The notes below the pieces were generated by a model, which was given only the letters and a program-made list of their open reading frames with translations, ran no database searches and had not been told where the DNA came from. The translations under genes and the position numbers were made by a program. A stretch of 64,000 nucleotides of DNA, from contig ML662442.1 of NCBI GenBank assembly GCA_007570785.1, positions 37,521,818-37,585,817 on the forward strand. Direction: 5' to 3'. This document shows positions 61,123 to 64,000 of the stretch, in pieces. Numbering within the stretch: position 1 is the first letter of the stretch; each line of letters opens with the position of its first letter. The DNA is from Antilocapra americana. Taxonomy: Eukaryota; Chordata; Mammalia; Artiodactyla; Antilocapridae.

Positions 61123-61127
61123 GTTAG

Positions 61128-61447
61128 AATCCATTGGTCCATCTTACACTTGAATGAGTTTTCTTATCCATGGATGATATTTTTTTTTAAAAGCATGGTC
61201 ATTTCAATAATACTGATTCACTGAGTTATGAAGATCCTCCAAGTGGTAAGACATTTCATTATACAGTATCAAAAAATTTTTTTCACATTCCTTAAGATCA
61301 TTACCAACCTCATCTCACCAGAAAAATCTTGAAGTATTGCTCATGATGGTGGATACAGGTTTTCCAAAATTCTGATTTTGGCTTGAAATGTCTAACATTA
61401 TCACTGGTAACAAGAACTTTCAATTGTTTTTCTTGAAGTGACAGGCT
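61128..61447. other. Single-copy DNA between piggyBac and L1
   Basis: AT-rich. No gene or named repeat seen. Confidence 0.4.
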
Positions 61448-61805
61448 TACTCTATTAATTTTTTTTTAAATTTTCTTTATTGTGTTGGTTTTGCCATACA
61501 ATGACATGAAACCGCCCTGGGTTTAAATATGCCCCCCCTCCAGAACCCCCCCCCCCCCAGGACATCTCGGTGCACCAGCCCCGAGCATCAATCCTGGGCT
61601 GGCGATTGATTTGACATATGTTAATTAACATGTTTCAATGCCATTCTCCCATATCATCCCACCCTTGCCCTCTTCCACAGAGTCCACGAGTCTGTTCTGT
61701 ACATCCGCGTTCCTTTTGCTGTCTCGCATGCAGGGTTCTCGTTACCATCTTTCTAAATTCCATATATATGCATTAGTATACTGTATTGTTGTTTTTCCTT
61801 CTGGC

Positions 61806-62318
61806 TTACTTCACTCTGGATAATAGGCTCCAGTTCCGTCCATCTGAGTAGAACTGATTCAAATGAATTTTTTTTTTTAATGCTGAGTAGTATTCCATTG
61901 TGTATATGTACCACAGCTTTCTTATCCATTCGTCAGTTGATGGGCATCTAGGTTGCTTCCATGTCCTGGCTATTGGAAACAATGCGGCGATGAACATTGG
62001 GGTACACGTGTCTCTTTCAATTCTGGTTTCCTCGGTGTGTATGCCCAGCAGTGGGATTGCTGGGTCATATGGCAGGTCTATTTGCAATTTTTTAAGGAAT
62101 CTCCACACTGTTTTCCATAGTGGCTGTACTAGTTTGCATTCCCACCAACAGTGTAAGAGGGTTCCCTTTTCTCCACATCCTCTCCAACATTTATTGCTTG
62201 TAGATTTTTGGATTACAGCCATTCTGACTGGTGTAAAGTGATACCTCATTGTGGTTTTGATTTGCATTTCTCTGATAATGAGTGATGTTGAGCATCTTTT
62301 CATGTGTTTGTTAGCCAT
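61806..62318 (-). pseudogene. L1 ORF2 C-terminal domain
   Basis: A 170-codon open frame with [18 protein letters not shown] and [13 protein letters not shown] ending ([12 protein letters not shown]). It is nearly identical to the copy at 11646-12113. The normal upstream part is inverted, so no ORF2 protein is possible. Confidence 0.9.
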
Positions 62319-62619
62319 TTTTATGTCTTCTTTGGAGAAATGTCTGTTGAGTTCTTTGGCCCACTTTTTGATTGGGTCGTTTATTTTTCTAGAATGGAGC
62401 TGCAGGAGTTGCTTGTATATTTTTGAGATTGTTTGTCCGTTGCTTCATTGGCTATTATTTTCTCCCATTCTGAAGGTTGTCTTTTCACCTTGGTTATAGT
62501 TTCCTTTGTTGTGCAGAAGCTTTTAATTTTAATTAGGTCCCATTTGTCTATTCGTGCTTTCATTTCCAATATTCTGGGAGGTGGGTCATAGAGGATCTCG
62601 CTTTGGTTTATGTCGGAGA

Positions 62620-63474
62620 GAAGAAGTAAAACTCTCTCTGTTTGCAGATGACATGATCCTCTACATAGAAAACCCTAAAGACTCTACCAGAAAATTACTA
62701 GAGCTAATCAGTGAATATAGTAAAGTTTCAGGATACAAAATCAACACACAGAAATCCCTGGCATTCCTATACACTAACAATGAGAAAACAGAAAGAGAAA
62801 TTAAGGAAACAATTCCATTCACCATCAAAACAAAAAGAATAAAATACTTAGGAGTATTTCTACCTAAAGAAACAAAAGACTTGTATATAGAAAGCTATAA
62901 AACACTGATGAAAGAAATCAAAGAGGACACAAATAGATGGAGAAATATACCGTGTTCGTGGATTGGAAGAATCAATATAGTGAAAATGAGTACACTACCC
63001 AAAGCAATCTATAGATTCAATGCAATTCCTATCAAGCTACCAGAGGTCTTTTTCAGAGAATTAGAACAAATAACTTCACAATTTGTATGGAAATACAAAA
63101 AACCTCATATAGCCAAAGCAATCTTGAGAAAGAAGAATGGAACTGGAGGAACCTACCTGACTTTAGGCTATACTGCAAATCCACAGTCATTAAGACAGTA
63201 TGGTACTGGCACAAAGACAGAAATATAGATCAATGGAACAAAACAGAAAGCCCAGAGATAAATCCATGCACCTATGGACACCTTATCTTTGACAAAGGAG
63301 GCAAGAATATACATGAAGAAAAGACAATCTCTTTAACAAGTGGTGCTGGGAAAACTGGACAGCCACTTGTAAAAGAATGAAACTGGAACACTTTCTAACA
63401 ACATACACAAAAATTAACTCAAAATGGATCAAAGATCTAAGCATAAGACCAGAAACTATAAAACTCCTAGAGGA
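62620..63474 (+). pseudogene. Inverted L1 RT segment
   Basis: Open for over 200 codons, including the RT motif FADD ([12 protein letters not shown]) and [20 protein letters not shown] frameshift occurs near 63160. It is well preserved, in keeping with a young insertion. Confidence 0.9.
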
Positions 63475-63483
63475 TACTCTATT

Positions 63484-63801
63484 CATTTTTGAAAACCTAT
63501 CTGCCAAATACTCAAGCCTGAAGACCCATAGTTTGTCTCTCAGTCATTATTTTAATTAGTGTTCCATGAAAAAAGCAATGGGTTCAGCTTTCATCTGTGC
63601 TTTTCCTTGAGACAATCTCCATATTTTGACATACAACGGAATTCTTTAATGCACATCTCCCATTTTGCCACAAATTTTGCCACAAAGCATATTAAAAAGA
63701 CATGCATTCAAGGATTGATACTTAAGTAATGCCTTGATGAAGCACTAAACATTAAGTGGAACTAGCCTGCCTGCCTCTCACTCTCTCCCATCCCTCTCTG
63801 A
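63484..63801. other. Single-copy DNA
   Basis: No gene or named repeat seen. Confidence 0.4.
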
Positions 63802-63854
63802 GACACACACACACACACACACACACACCACCCCACCCCACCCCACCCCACCCC
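63802..63854 (+). repeat. Compound (AC)n / (CCCCA)n microsatellite
   Basis: About 13 AC units followed by about five CCCCA units. Confidence 0.95.
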
Positions 63855-64000
63855 CTCCTGAAGCCCTGGCTGGGGATAAAAGTACATTCATTTTAGGAGC
63901 CAGGCCAGAGAAGGACTTGACTCAGTAGGGACTGGAGAATTCCCTAGGAGTTTGCAGACCACATCTGAGCCTCACTGCTTTATGCTTCTTATAACTTCCT
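63855..64000. other. Single-copy DNA at window end
   Basis: No feature recognised in the last 146 bases. Confidence 0.4.

Larger units (their letters stand above)
58901..61123 (-). mobile_element. Complete but inactive piggyBac-type DNA transposon
   Basis: The ends are inverted repeats: left CACATTATTGATCAGGGG at 58901-58918, and right (reverse complement) CACATTATTGACCAGAGA at 61106-61123, 15 of 18 matching. The flanks are TTAA and TTAG. Between the ends a minus-strand transposase relic fills about 59060-60767. The length is 2223 bp, or about 2.12 kb after removing a nested L1 tail, which is a normal size for an autonomous piggyBac. Subterminal repeats are present at both ends but arranged differently. 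Multiple frameshifts and stops make it inactive. Confidence 0.92.
61457..63474 (-). mobile_element. 5'-inverted (twin-primed) young L1
   Basis: 61457-62619 is minus-strand L1 (T-rich end, 3' UTR, ORF2 C-terminus back to LSDINQSE). At about 62620 the orientation flips: 62620-63474 is plus-strand ORF2, from [20 protein letters not shown] to [11 protein letters not shown]. The two parts are almost contiguous in an intact ORF2 (only a few codons around NIGKT are missing). TACTCTATT at 61448-61456 and 63475-63483 forms the TSD, with similar T-rich sequence beyond. One twin-priming event explains the whole structure. Confidence 0.95.

Noticed and set aside
62554..63228. 224-codon frame as an independent gene
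   Set aside because: It is the inverted 5' half of a twin-primed L1 (RT with FADD motif), joined at 62620 to opposite-strand L1 sequence.

Overview
This is a stretch of nuclear genome from a pecoran ruminant (cattle, sheep or goat lineage). The evidence is the repeat content: BovB (RTE) LINEs, Bov-tA SINEs, CHR-type tRNA-Glu SINEs and ruminant L1 elements lie throughout, over an older mammalian layer (L2, MER5A, hAT-type MITEs). The window is intergenic or intronic. Almost every open reading frame is a decayed retrotransposon ORF. The only candidate host coding sequence I can support is one terminal exon on the minus strand (29371-29548) with a splice acceptor, a stop codon and a nearby polyadenylation signal. 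I do not recognise its gene.

Layout. 1-6340: single-copy DNA with a Bov-tA, a very short L1 tail, a CHR SINE and a mariner-derived MITE, then the 3' end of an ERV1-type endogenous retrovirus (env TM end plus LTR, minus strand). 6340-18755: one old, near-full-length minus-strand L1, including a long 5' UTR with a 464-bp tandem duplication, broken up by at least six nested insertions. 18780-28275: a BovB/L1 pile-up, including a near-full-length BovB (22002-26240) head to head with a second BovB that is itself interrupted by an L1 fragment. 28275-49745: mostly single-copy sequence with scattered SINEs, the terminal exon, and a 5'-inverted (twin-primed) L1 inside an older L1 (40215-41632). 49747-53100: a plus-strand L1 with ORF1, endonuclease and part of RT joined directly to the extreme L1 3' tail. 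53100-58650: L2, CHR, L1 and BovB copies.

58901-61123 is the most notable object: a complete but inactivated piggyBac-type DNA transposon. It has matching terminal inverted repeats, a TTAA target site on the left and TTAG on the right, subterminal repeats, and a frameshifted transposase relic in which all three catalytic Asp regions and the C-terminal cysteine-rich domain can be found. It carries a nested L1-tail insertion. Close to its right end (61457-63474) is a second twin-primed L1 with a recognisable target-site duplication. The window ends in single-copy DNA with an (AC)n/(CCCCA)n microsatellite.

I see no complete functional gene, tRNA, rRNA or CRISPR array. Family names come from remembered consensus features, and boundaries are read by eye; where a target-site duplication (TSD) is visible the limits are good to a few bases, otherwise to about 10-30 bases.
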